Shown here: positions 22,467 to 31,649 of the stretch, one piece after another
Position numbering within the stretch: position 1 is the stretch's first letter
Layout of the letters: every line of letters begins with the position of its first letter
Source of the DNA: Agriotes lineatus
Lineage: Eukaryota; Arthropoda; Insecta; Coleoptera; Elateridae
Direction of reading: 5' to 3'
Length of the DNA stretch: 64,000 nucleotides
Assembly: GCA_940337035.1 (NCBI GenBank)
Contig: CALNHX010003653.1
Location: 1-64,000 of the forward strand
Position numbers and translations under genes: made by a program
Notes under the pieces: model-generated
The model's database searches: none
What the model was told of the DNA's origin: nothing
Seen by the model: only the letters and a program-made list of their open reading frames with translations

Positions 22467-23721
22467 TACGAGGGTAGCACCCATATTTTCTGCAAAGCAA
22501 TAGATCAAGTGCACCATGGAAATCAAACTTGACATGAAACCAATGTTTGTTGTTTTCTAGTTTAACAGTCCAAATGTAGTTTTGATCATTGCAACAGTTA
22601 TTACATAGTTAATTTTGAAATAAGTGTTGTGCAGCAAAAATAAATGTAATGAGAGAAAAGTTTAGAGCCATGATTTGATATGCCTTTAAAAGTTCCATAT
22701 CTCCGAAAGAAAGTTTTGGATGACTTCGTGCTGCTTTGGTGACCAAGTGCCTTCGCATCAGAGGACTTTCTATTGTTGGTTTAATGAATTTAAATTTGAA
22801 CGAGTTTCAGTAGTGACGATTTTTGCGAAGGAGAACCAATTTCTACAGTTACCAATACGAACATAAACGCTGTGCGAAGAATGATTCAGTAGGACAATCG
22901 AGTCACGTATAGAATTATTGAAAACGTCTTGGCCATTGACATGACTGCAATAAACAAGATTTTACATAATCATTTGGGTGTAAGAAAAGTTTGTTGAAGG
23001 TGGATACCACACAGTTTAACAGAAACACAACAGCAGCATGTGGATTGGTAAAAGAAATATGATGAAGGTAGATATAAAGCAGTTTACATCATAACTGGTA
23101 ACAAAAGCTGGATATATGCATTTGAACCAAACCTAAGCGACAGTCTGTCCAATGGATGTTTCCAACAGATCATAATCTAGTTAAAATGAGGATATCTCGA
23201 AGAGTTGGTAAGAAAATGATTGCTTGCTTCTTCTCAAAATCATGACCTATCGCAACTGTAGTGCTTGAAAATAAACATACGGTTACTGCAGAATGGTACA
23301 CAACAGTATGGCAACCAGGCGTTATTCAAAAAGCTCGTTTACAGCGCCCAAGGAATGAGATCGTTCTGACAATGCTTTTAGTCATACCGCATATCAAACA
23401 AAATAACTTTTAGAGACTTCCGGATTAAAATTGCGAAGTTATCCCCATACAGTTCCGACCTATTACCTTCCGATTACTTTCTATTTCCTCCATTAAAGGA
23501 TAAAATGCGTGGTGTGAGATTTTGAACTCCCGAAGATGCCGTGAAAGCTTCAAAACCCTTATTTCTCTAGTGACTCAAGAAGAGTGGAATTTGTTTTGAA
23601 AATTGGTTTTACCGAATGCGAGTTAAGGGCAAATATTTTGAGAAACAATAATAAAAACCAATTTTAGCTGCAAAACTTTTGTTTTTATTAGATTTCAGAA
23701 ATTTACGGGGCTACCCTCGTA
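22467..23721 (+). mobile_element. Mariner element, 1.25 kb, inactive
   Basis: The ends TACGAGGGTAGC (22467) and GCTACCCTCGTA (23710-23721) are TIRs inside the larger hAT-type element. The transposase inside is dead (see next entry). Confidence 0.8.
22690..23650 (+). pseudogene. Mariner transposase pseudogene
   Basis: Translated pieces in shifting frames include NAVRRMI, NRVTYRIIENV, INKILHNHLGVRKV, HSLTETQQQHVDW, TGNKSWIYAFEPN, RRVGKKMIACFFSK, HTVTAEWYTTV and NEWNLF-like fragments. They follow the order of mariner transposases: HTH, the linker near a W-I-P-H-x-L-type motif, then the DDE domain. Stops and frameshifts interrupt nearly every 60-90 bp. The first catalytic aspartate position reads N (TGNKSW where VDE-T-W is expected). 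This copy is clearly older than the one at 27769. Confidence 0.8.
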
Positions 23722-23840
23722 TAACAGCGTCAAAGAACATGCAAATTCATGTCTTTATAGGTATATATAGGTATTGACGATGATTGGATGGGGCCTGGCC
23801 CTCCCCAGCCAAAAATCCTAGTTATGCCAATGGTGGGGTG

Positions 23841-24489
23841 AATCCTACCGTAGAACAAATCGAAGGTAAACAATTAAAATACTTTTAAAATTCTGCCTGG
23901 TGCAACTAAACCTATCTGTTACAGTCGGATTATTTCAGAACTGTAGTTAGGACACAAAGAACAAAATGGGAAAGTGCTAAGCTCCTCTATGAAATCGTAC
24001 AAGTCTTTCGTTACGTAGCTCCGCGTCCAACGCGCGAAGCCCCAGGAATCTGAAATCAGAGAGATCCCCTACTAAGAGACGTGACATTAATTCCAACTCT
24101 GGCAAGGATGCTAACTCTGCTAAGCACCATGGGAAACCTTAAAAGGGGTAGAATAAACGACCTTTATTTAGCCTACAAGAACGTAGCGAATCTATACGTT
24201 TTATCTTAGTTAGTGAAGGTCCTTCGCAAGTACACGGCAATTCACACTTTCAACTCCAGGATCTCGCTGCATGTGCCGAGAGGTGTACTACCCCCCCCCC
24301 CCCCAATTTGAGAGCGGTTTTCCGCGAGCCTAGATATATTCCACTCTACAAATCCACTAATCCTCACTGAAACCAATTGGGGGGCTGGTATGCCGATAAT
24401 CCTTTCAATTCACTAAGCAGATCACACAAGCCCACGCATTCTCCATACCACAGCCAAGCAGTCAGTTCCACAGGAAGGGTATAGGACAC
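23841..24489. other. Unassigned, GC-richer stretch with a C-run
   Basis: 24000-24280 is locally GC-richer than its surroundings, and a run of about 15 C lies near 24290-24304. No reading frame or tRNA/rRNA fold is recognised. It might be LTR or satellite edge. Confidence 0.35.
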
Positions 24490-24872
24490 GCCCACTTGGT
24501 CATAACGCCCAATTACGATATTGTTCACAACACCCACCAACGCTTGTTATAGGAGAAAGCTATCGACGCCACTGAAACCGCCCTTTTGATCATAACGCCC
24601 AACTTCTATTCTGATCACAACACCCAACTTGGTCACAACCCCAATTTCGATTTTGGTCAGAACGCCCAACTTCGATTCTGATCACAACACCCAACTTGGT
24701 CACAACCCTAATTTCGATTTTGGTCACAACGCCCAACTTGGTCACGACGCTGACGCCCAACTTTTATTCTGGTCACAACGCCCAACTTGATCACAACTTC
24801 CAACTTCGATTCTGGGCACAACGCTCAACTTAATCACAATGTCTAACTTCGATTTTGGTCACAACGTCCAAT
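24490..24872 (+). repeat. Minisatellite, CCCAACTT(C/G)GATT..TCACAAC units
   Basis: About 16 imperfect units of 20-26 bp alternate between forms like CGCCCAACTTGGTCACAAC and CCCAACTTCGATTCTGATCA. A higher-order repeat is visible: about 24598-24655 and 24661-24718 are near copies. There are no spacers of equal unique length, so it is not a CRISPR array. Confidence 0.85.
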
Positions 24873-25307
24873 TTTTTTGAAGCACATTTTCATAGAACTC
24901 CCATTTTAGATTCAAGTTCATAGCTGAAGAAGCGCAGGCACCCAGTAAGTGTGCACATATTGTATTTCCATATATGTATCTTCTTCTTCTATATCCAATG
25001 TTTCCTCCGCCCTAGGGCGTTATGGACTGCTTTATATACCTCATATCACAGATATAAACAACAATAGATCAGTATAAATAAAAATAGTTACGTCATTTGA
25101 TCAAGAAAATATTCCATGTCATTATAAGTACCCTGATAATAATTAAGTCAGAAGTCTGCCTAGTTTTCGGTGTGGAAACGGCTGCGACTGGAGCGCAAAG
25201 GATAGAGATATTTCCACTCTTATATTCCTTGGGAAAGGTATACCCAGTAGCTCATGTTAAGTTATGTAAAACTGACCAGACAAAATGTCATGTATACCTT
25301 TTAAATA
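24873..25307. other. Unassigned spacer
   Basis: No supported gene. The 77-residue frame at 25097-25330 runs into the hairpin at 25308 and shows no domain. Confidence 0.4.
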
Positions 25308-25381
25308 AGGTTATAATTTTTGACGTTTGACAAATATTTTTAGCTATACGTGTATTTGTCAAACGTCAAAAACTATAACCT
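25308..25381. repeat. Short inverted repeat (74 bp)
   Basis: AGGTTATAATTTTTGACG faces CGTCAAAAACTATAACCT around a loop of about 15 bp. Possibly a very short MITE. Confidence 0.65.
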
Positions 25382-26109
25382 GACTTAAAATCATGTAAGC
25401 GTACACAGCACCAGCCTCTGGTTCGGTAGGTAACAGTTATTTATGGTACAAGTGTGTTATGTTACAACGTTACAAGTCAATTGTTTTCTTGTTTTATTGC
25501 ACTTATTATTGAAAAAATAACAAATTATTATCTACTGAAGACATTAATTTGTTGAAAAATTTAAAAATAAATTTTTTAGCAAAATTTGGTAATTGGGGTT
25601 CTTGAGTGATTTGCAACAACTTTTCTTCGTACTATCTTGCTCTATCTTAATCGCTACTATGACTTTACTTGAAACGCTACATTTTATTTTAATCATAGTT
25701 GGCTAGATTTTGAAAAACTGTATAGTACATACAAAAAGATGCATTATCGTGGCCTACAAAATTAACAAAAATGATATATATTGATTGCTTTCAAAATAAC
25801 AAAGTAATTTAGGTGTCCTCATAGAAAGTGAAACACACTGTGTAACACATAAAAATGTACATGAAAAACATTTCAAGGGCAACTAGATGTAGTACTTTTT
25901 AAATCATTTGCTACTTTCTGAATCAATAGTACACATATAGCTTATATTATGTAATTGTTTTGTTCCTTGGCCCTCGATGTATCTTTTTGAATCACATATT
26001 ATAACATGCGATTAACAGGTGATTTCAACATTAATTATAATACATATTGTACGTAGCCTAATAGACTGAGACGATGCTGTAATGAGAATGGTTAAAGCAG
26101 AACGTAAAT
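25382..26109. other. Unassigned AT-rich stretch
   Basis: No gene, RNA or repeat partner recognised. Confidence 0.4.
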
Positions 26110-26129
26110 AATTATACGCATATTAGTAT

Positions 26130-26631
26130 AGTAACGGTCAGGTATCATTAATTGATTTAGTTTTGAGTAATTACAACAAAATTATTAATGTGTCGGTATT
26201 ACGCCAACCAGTCTTCAATAACCATTCGTTGATAAAAATAAATGTCAAAGGGGAGGATGAGGCAAGGCAGGACGTAAGAAAAATCACAAGGGAAAAAAAG
26301 ACTGAGACTAAGCTAAATACATTCAGGGAGAGAGTTAAAAATATACCATTTAATTATAGAAGTAATAGATACAAAATTTTGTAAATTTAGTAGTAGTATG
26401 CTAGATATAGTTAATGAAGTGAGGCCAAAGAAAATGATTCAGTTAAAAAATAGTAAATCATGGTTTAGTAAGGAGATTAAAACAATAATGACACGTGATA
26501 TAAAGTACCTACAAAATGTCTATTAACTAAAGATAGAGATGACTGGGAAGAATATAGACTGTATAGAAATTATGTAACTAATAGAATTAGGGAGGAAAAA
26601 AAGTTGTATTATGAAAGGCTTATTGATGGTA
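26130..26631 (+). pseudogene. LINE endonuclease end and linker
   Basis: The frame reads SLIDLVLSNYNKIINVSVLR and PVFNNHSLIKINVK, the C-terminal end of an APE-type endonuclease (usual S-D-H-x-L motif, here N-N-H-S-L). ARQDVRKITREKK and, after a stop at 26384, RLYRNYVTNRIREEK and YYERLIDG follow; these are typical linker residues. The sequence is cut at 26631 by the LTR element and continues at 29874. Confidence 0.75.
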
Positions 26632-27581
26632 TGTTACGTGCTAAAAGCATATTATATTAATACTAGTAATCTACAGTATATAAGTGTTGAATAAGAGATC
26701 AAGTGGGATTAATGCGATAATAACTCATAAAAATTAATATCAGATTGGCATTGGTCGTTACTAGAGGAAAAAGATAAACAACGGTTTTGTTTTGAAAAAA
26801 ACGTGTGACAGCATTTGAAAGTGCAAGGGGTTTCGTGGTATTAGCATATGGTTTGGGCTATAGTAGGGAATGTTACTGGCCAACCTTCCTGGTAGGAGAT
26901 TTAAGAAGCGAGTGTCATTTTTCCGACGAATGTAAATTCGAGCTTAGAAGCGATTTGGGAAACCACGGAATCACGTTTGCAAAGTTTATTGTCTGTTTAA
27001 CAGGCAAAAAAGTGTAGGCGTAAAAACCTACAGAAAATTTAGTCTGCTGGAAGTCACCATGCAGTTTTGAGGACTATTTGCCGCAGGTGATAGCTGACGA
27101 TTGGGAGCTGTCAAGCTGACAGTTAATCTGATTCATTAAACGTCTACAAGTGTAACCACGAACAGATAAGTGATTTTGATGATATTTTGCATATGAAAAC
27201 GCTGTGTAAACATTAGAAAGACTAGTAGTTTAAGTTAATAGGAGTACCCCGCCGTCCCGTTCATATAATAGGCCAATTTTGGATGTCTCAAGTTTAGAGT
27301 GATAATAAAACTAGTTAAGGGTATTGCTCTCTTTTATTTTAATTACAAGCATTGGGTTCAATAATTGTTTATTTAGATATACAGTGAAGTTATAAGTTTC
27401 TTGACATATATCAGTGTACCTGAGTATTAACTTGTTGGCGCCCCCTTTAACATCTTAATTAAAGAATTCGCGACGTCTTCACTGTTGCTAGTTGACGGGC
27501 CTCAAGTACACTTATATAATGTTCAATTGTTGAGTTAAATAATTAAAGAGCGACGACCTAAAGGTAAGTAAAAAGCTAACA
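26632..27581 (+). repeat. 5' LTR (950 bp)
   Basis: Starts TGTTACGTGC, ends AAGCTAACA. Its 26777-27581 part is nearly identical to 29113-29869. It contains a 70-codon frame at 26805-27017 (MTAFESARGFVVLAYGLGY start) that also exists in the other LTR with one amino-acid change. The frame is of unknown meaning. Confidence 0.85.
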
Positions 27582-27703
27582 AGATTTTGGCGAGCCAACG
27601 AGGGGCTATAATTTGGAACATGTACCTTTAGGTTGCACAATAATTGGAAGGAGCAATATACTTAATTAAAAGAATTCAGATGTAATTAGATCTGTGTATT
27701 ATA

Positions 27704-28997
27704 CGAGGGCGGTTCACCAATTATTGTCCCTAGCATAGAAGCAAACGTTTGAGAAGAACAAAATAATTTTATTTTTCAACATAGTCCCCTGACAGGTTAA
27801 TACATTTTAAGTATCGGTGCTGAAGTGCTTGAATGCCTTTGGAAAAAAAATCTGTATTTTGTTCCGCCAGCCACTCATTTGCGGCTGTCATCACTTCTTC
27901 GTCGTTCATGAAATGGGTTCCCCGAAGATGTTCTTTTAATTTTGGAAAAAGAAAATAGTCGCTAGGGGCCAAATCTGGCGAATAGGGAGGTTGCTCAAAA
28001 ATTTCAAAGCCAGCGTTGTGAATGGCTGCCATTGAAATACAGCTTTTGTGGGCCGGGGCGTTATCCTGATGAAACAAAACATCTCGTCTCAATTTTCTTC
28101 TTCTCTTTTCCTTGATTGCTTCTCGAAATTTTGGTATTAAATCTGCGTAATATTGGCCTATTACGGTGTGCCCACGTGGTAAATAATCCACAAAAATAAC
28201 TCCCTTAAAATCCCAAAAAACCGTTGCCATGATTTTTCCTGCCGAAGAAACAACACGAAATTTTCGAGGAGGTGGGGAACCCTTATGCCGCCATGCCATA
28301 CTTTGGCGTTTCGACTCTGGGTCAAAGTGATAAACCCAAGTTTCATCCACTGTAAGGAATCTTTGTAAAAATTCATCGGAGTCTCTGTTAATGATTCCCA
28401 AATTGGTATCTGCGGTAACGTGTTGGAGGCGTTTTTGATCTGCCGTTAGCATTTTTGGTACCCAAAGTGCAGAGACTTTTGTGAGACCCAATTCTTCGTG
28501 CAAAATTTTTTCAACGCTCCCAACTGAAATGCCACATGTCTCCGCTATGCATCTGACGGTAATTCTTCTATCATTCAGTACCATATTATGGACCAAATTA
28601 ATATTTTCCTTGGTAACCACAGTTTTTGGTGGTCCTGCACCTGGCGCGTGTTCACAGGACTCTCTCCCCAGTTTGAAATCTCGAGACCAATTTTTAATTA
28701 CCTGGTATGAAAGCGCAGAATCACCCAATACTTCAGTCATGTCCTTATGAATTTCTTGCGGTGATAAACCTTTCTTACAGAGGTATTTTATAACAGCTCT
28801 TGTTTCAATTTTATCCATTTTGATAAAATTACAAACAACACAAGAGAACTGAACTAATATTTCGAATAAATGAAAAGATAGAGAGACGCAATTCTACATA
28901 CACTAACGTGAATAAATGACACTTCGGATAAAAACAGTTTTTCATTTGTCAGTCAATGCCTACTATATTAGGGACAGTAAATGATGAACTATCCTCG
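27704..28997 (-). mobile_element. Mariner element, apparently intact
   Basis: TIRs starting CGAGGGCGGTTCACCAATTA (27704) and, inverted, CGAGGATAGTTCATCATTTA (from 28997) match over about 30 bp with several mismatches. TA lies at 27702-27703 and 28998-28999. The length, 1294 bp, is normal for mariner. It contains a full transposase frame with no stop. Confidence 0.9.
27769..28818 (-). CDS. Mariner transposase, full length, DD34D triad present
   Basis: This 349-residue frame is of typical mariner length. An N-terminal helix-turn-helix region (about residues 5-110, with GLSPQEIHKDM and ITVRCIAETCGISVGSVEKI) should bind the TIRs. WVPKML (119-124) is the linker motif that mediates dimer contacts in this family. 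The catalytic aspartates are D158 (VDETW), D252 (HQDNAPAH) and D287 (YSPDLAPSDYFLFP), with 34 residues between the last two, giving the DD34D triad that cuts and joins DNA. No frameshift or stop occurs. The start MDKIETRAVIKYL is the usual type. It is nested in a dead LTR element, so it arrived late. It is the only plausibly functional transposase in the window. Confidence 0.93.
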   Translation of the reverse strand: MDKIETRAVIKYLCKKGLSPQEIHKDMTEVLGDSALSYQVIKNWSRDFKLGRESCEHAPGAGPPKTVVTKENINLVHNMVLNDRRITVRCIAETCGISVGSVEKILHEELGLTKVSALWVPKMLTADQKRLQHVTADTNLGIINRDSDEFLQRFLTVDETWVYHFDPESKRQSMAWRHKGSPPPRKFRVVSSAGKIMATVFWDFKGVIFVDYLPRGHTVIGQYYADLIPKFREAIKEKRRRKLRRDVLFHQDNAPAHKSCISMAAIHNAGFEIFEQPPYSPDLAPSDYFLFPKLKEHLRGTHFMNDEEVMTAANEWLAEQNTDFFSKGIQALQHRYLKCINLSGDYVEK

Positions 28998-29112
28998 TAT
29001 GTATTTGTTTATGTAAATGGGAAATATCATCAGAACGTGACACGCTAAGGATTACTTTGACAAAATTTTGAGTAGTTTGTTTTTGGCTAATCAGATTGAA
29101 ATTTAAATTTAG

Positions 29113-29869
29113 ATAAACAACGATTTTGTTTTGAAAAAAACGTGTGACAGCATTTGAAAGTGCAAGGGGTTTCGTGGTATTAGCATATGGTTTGGGCTAT
29201 AGTAGGGAATGTTACTGGCCAACCTTCCTGGTAGGAGATTTAAAAAGCGAGTGTCATTTTTCCGACGAATGTAAATTCGAGCTTAGAAGCGATTTGGGAA
29301 ACCACGGAATCACGTTTGCAAAGTTTATTGTCTGTTTAACAGGCAAAAAAGTGTAGGCGTGAAAACCTACAGAAAATTTAGTCTGCTGGAAGTCACCATG
29401 CAGTTTTGAGGACTATTTGCCGCAGGTGATAGCTGACGATTGGGAGCTGTCAAGCTGACAGTTAATCTGATTCATTAAACGTCTACAAGTGTAACCACGA
29501 ACAGATAAGTGATTTTGATGATATTTTGCATATGAAAACGCTGTGTAAACATTAGAAAGACTAGTAGTTTAAGTTAATAGGGGTACCCCGCCGACCCGTT
29601 CATATAATAGGCCAATTTTGGATGTCTCAAGTTTTGAGTGATAATAAAACTAGTTAAGGGTATTGTTTATTTAGATATACAGTGAAGTTACAAGTTTCTT
29701 GACATATATCAATGTACCTGAGTATTGACTCCCTTTAACATCTTAATTAAAGAGTTCGCGACGTCTTCACTGTTGCTAGAAGACGGGCCTCAAGTACACT
29801 TATATAATGTTCAATTGTTGAGTTAAATAATTAAAGAGCGAAGACCTAAAGGTAAGTAAAAAGCTAACA
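29113..29869 (+). repeat. 3' LTR, 5'-truncated (757 bp)
   Basis: Begins at AGATAAACAACG, the equivalent of 26777, so the first 145 bp of the LTR are missing. It also lacks about 40 bp (near 29664) and about 12 bp (near 29727) present in the 5' LTR. It ends AAGCTAACA directly before the GGTA duplication. Confidence 0.85.
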
Positions 29870-29916
29870 GGTAACAGCAAAGAGGATAGTAAATTAATGT
29901 GGAAGTCCTTAATAGC

Positions 29917-30482
29917 TATTTATGCAGCAAGTGCTAAAACTTGAGGTTTATGCACCAGACATGAAAATTATGAAACGAAGCCGAAGGCTGAGTTTCATAA
30001 CATGTCTCGTGCATAAACGACTTTTAGCACGCGTTGTATACAATATTTTATCTACGACCTTAATTTTACTGTTATTAATCCATAAATATCGATTTAACAA
30101 GGGTTTGCATCTACGACACTTCTAATTTATGTCATAATAAACAGTAGGCCATGCCGCGCTGGCGAATGTCTGCGACTGGCAGTAGTCAAGGTCAGTTACG
30201 AAATGTAATTATTAATATTTCACATCTGACTGTATTCATTACATAACGCTTTAATTATTTCAAAAACACTTTACCTGTAACGCAAGAAGCAACTAGAATA
30301 ACTTTACAACTTCACTTCCAGTTCGAAATTGTAGTTTTATAACCTCACTTCACTTTTAGCACATGGGCTAAAAGTAAACAGCTGATTTCTTTAACCACGG
30401 TAAACTATAAAACGTCACTTTTAGTGAAACAAGCTAGCGCTAAAAAACCTACTTTTAGTGGTGGTCGTAGGTAAAAAGTGTT
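29917..30482 (+). mobile_element. Hairpin-TIR element, family 4
   Basis: It lies in the LINE, flanked by ATAGC at 29912-29916 and 30483-30487; the LINE frame resumes exactly when one copy is ignored. A hairpin of about 130 bp comes first, with the arm GTGCTAAAACTTGAGGTTTA pairing to GCATAAACGACTTTTAGCAC and an apex GCC-GAA-GGC near 29979-29989. TATTTTATCTACGACC follows, and the element ends GGTCGTAGGTAAAAAGTG. The body contains CTAAAAGT-type repeats (30355-30460). Non-coding; the frame at 29922-30125 is an artefact of the hairpin. Confidence 0.8.
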
Positions 30483-30487
30483 ATAGC

Positions 30488-31391
30488 AGGTGATAGCAAG
30501 AAAAATTATTATATGATAGAAATATATGGTATTAAATATGAAGATCCAGAAGAAATTGTAGATAAACTTAATATGTATTATGTAGACAGTATTGTAGAAA
30601 TTGCTCAGAGTATACCAGTACCAAATAGTTGCAATGAGTATGCAGGAACGGTCAGTGATAAATGTTTTGAAAGTTTTAGGTTGGTAGATAAAAAGGAATT
30701 GTACTCAATTATAAATTCAACGGCAAGTAAGCGTAGTCCGGATGAAATAACTACAGAAATGTAAAAAGTGGCCTATAATGAATTATCTAACCCACTAATT
30801 AAAACTTAATTAACAGTTCGCTAGAGGAAGGGATTGTCCCAGAAAATTTTAAGTTATCAACTATAATTCCCATTAAGAAAGTGCCTAATGCAAAAACAGC
30901 TGAACAATATAGGCCAATAAACACAATGCCAACAGTATGTAAAATAATAGAGAAAATAGTTGGTACATATACAATTGTTTCAGTACTTAGATCAATGTAA
31001 AATACGAAGTACCTATCAGTCAGGGTTTAGGCAGTCACATAGCTGTGAAACTGCTTTTCAATACATGGAAAAATAATATTGACGATGATAAGATAGTGGC
31101 GTCAATATTCTTAGATTTAAAAAGAGCATTTGAGACTATAGATAAGAGATTGTTAAATTAATTAAAAAGTATTGGCATCGAAGGGAAGGTGCTAAAATGG
31201 TTAAAATGTTATTTAACAGGTAGAACTCAAGTTGTAAGGTGTGGTAATGTGGTATTAGATCCATTAAATATAGACGTAAGTGTGCCACAAGGTACATAGT
31301 ATTCTGGGACCAATACTGTTTTTGATATATATAAATGTTGAGACAGTATTAAAATACTGCAAATTTTATTTATTCGCTGATGATATGGTTG
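30488..31391 (+). pseudogene. LINE reverse transcriptase, N-terminal and core parts
   Basis: Pieces in order: YGIKYEDPEEIVDKLNMYYV and STASKRSPDEITTEM (30513-30764), FKLSTIIPIKKVPN and AEQYRPINTMPTVCKIIEK (about 30850-30960), SGFRQSHSCETAFQYM (31020-31066), VASIFLDLKRAFETIDKR (31098-31152), then VSVPQGT and ILGPILFLIYIN (31275-31330) and FADDMVV at 31375-31393. FADD is the RT catalytic box and is present. Several frameshifts and stops separate the pieces. It is interrupted at 31394 by a MITE. Confidence 0.85.
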
Positions 31392-31393
31392 TA

Positions 31394-31647
31394 TCGAGAG
31401 ATCCAAAAAAAACTGTTCCTCAGCGGGCTGTGGAAATTCAACGTATGAATAATATGTTGGTGGCACTGCAAGTCTATATCAAATTCGAGGTTAGCAGGTT
31501 AGGTTTTGCGTCATTCTGTGTCATAACTGTCGGAAAACCTAACCTGATAACCTCGAATTTGACATTGACGTACAGTGTCACCAACATATTATTCATACGT
31601 TGAATTTCCACAGCCCGCTGAGGAACAGTTTTTTTTGGATCCCTCGA
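31394..31647. mobile_element. 254-bp palindromic MITE with TA duplication
   Basis: TCGAGAGATCCAAAAAAAAC at the left pairs with its inverse ending CCCTCGA at 31647. The arms run about 75 bp, followed by a second inner palindrome (AATTCGAGGTTAGCAGGTTA and its inverse). TA is at 31392-31393 and 31648-31649. Confidence 0.85.
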
Positions 31648-31649
31648 TA

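Larger units (their letters stand above)
20969..23832. mobile_element. hAT-type element, 2.9 kb, 8-bp duplication
   Basis: The ends are CATTGGCGTAACTAG at 20969 and the inverse of CATTGGCATAACTAG at 23832. The duplication GTGGGGTG lies at 20961-20968 and 23833-23840. CCAGGCCCTCCCCAG near the left end and the related CTGGCCCTCCCCAG near the right are further inverted subterminal matches. An 8-bp duplication with short TIRs is the hAT signature. No hAT transposase is present; the interior is taken up by the Rosa-like remnant (21172) and a mariner (22467), so this is a nonautonomous carrier. Confidence 0.8.
26632..29869 (+). mobile_element. LTR retrotransposon reduced to its LTRs, carrying a mariner; GGTA duplication
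   Basis: GGTA at 26628-26631 and 29870-29873 brackets TGTTACG..CTAACA. Two direct repeats (26632-27581 and 29113-29869) are the LTRs; the interior holds only about 120 bp of leader (27582-27701), the mariner, and about 110 bp of AT-rich DNA. No gag or pol is left. TTGGCGAGCCAACGAGG at about 27586 sits where a primer-binding site is expected. The family is shared with the solo LTR at 5667. Confidence 0.85.

Noticed and set aside
24490..24872. CRISPR-like regular repeat array
   Set aside because: Units run into each other without unique spacers of constant length and the context is eukaryotic; it is a minisatellite.
26777..29869. Tandem segmental duplication flanking the mariner
   Set aside because: GGTA duplications outside the two repeats and TGTTA..TAACA ends show an LTR element, not a segmental duplication.
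31280..31603. Single 107-residue protein
   Set aside because: It is LINE RT up to 31393 followed by translated MITE palindrome.
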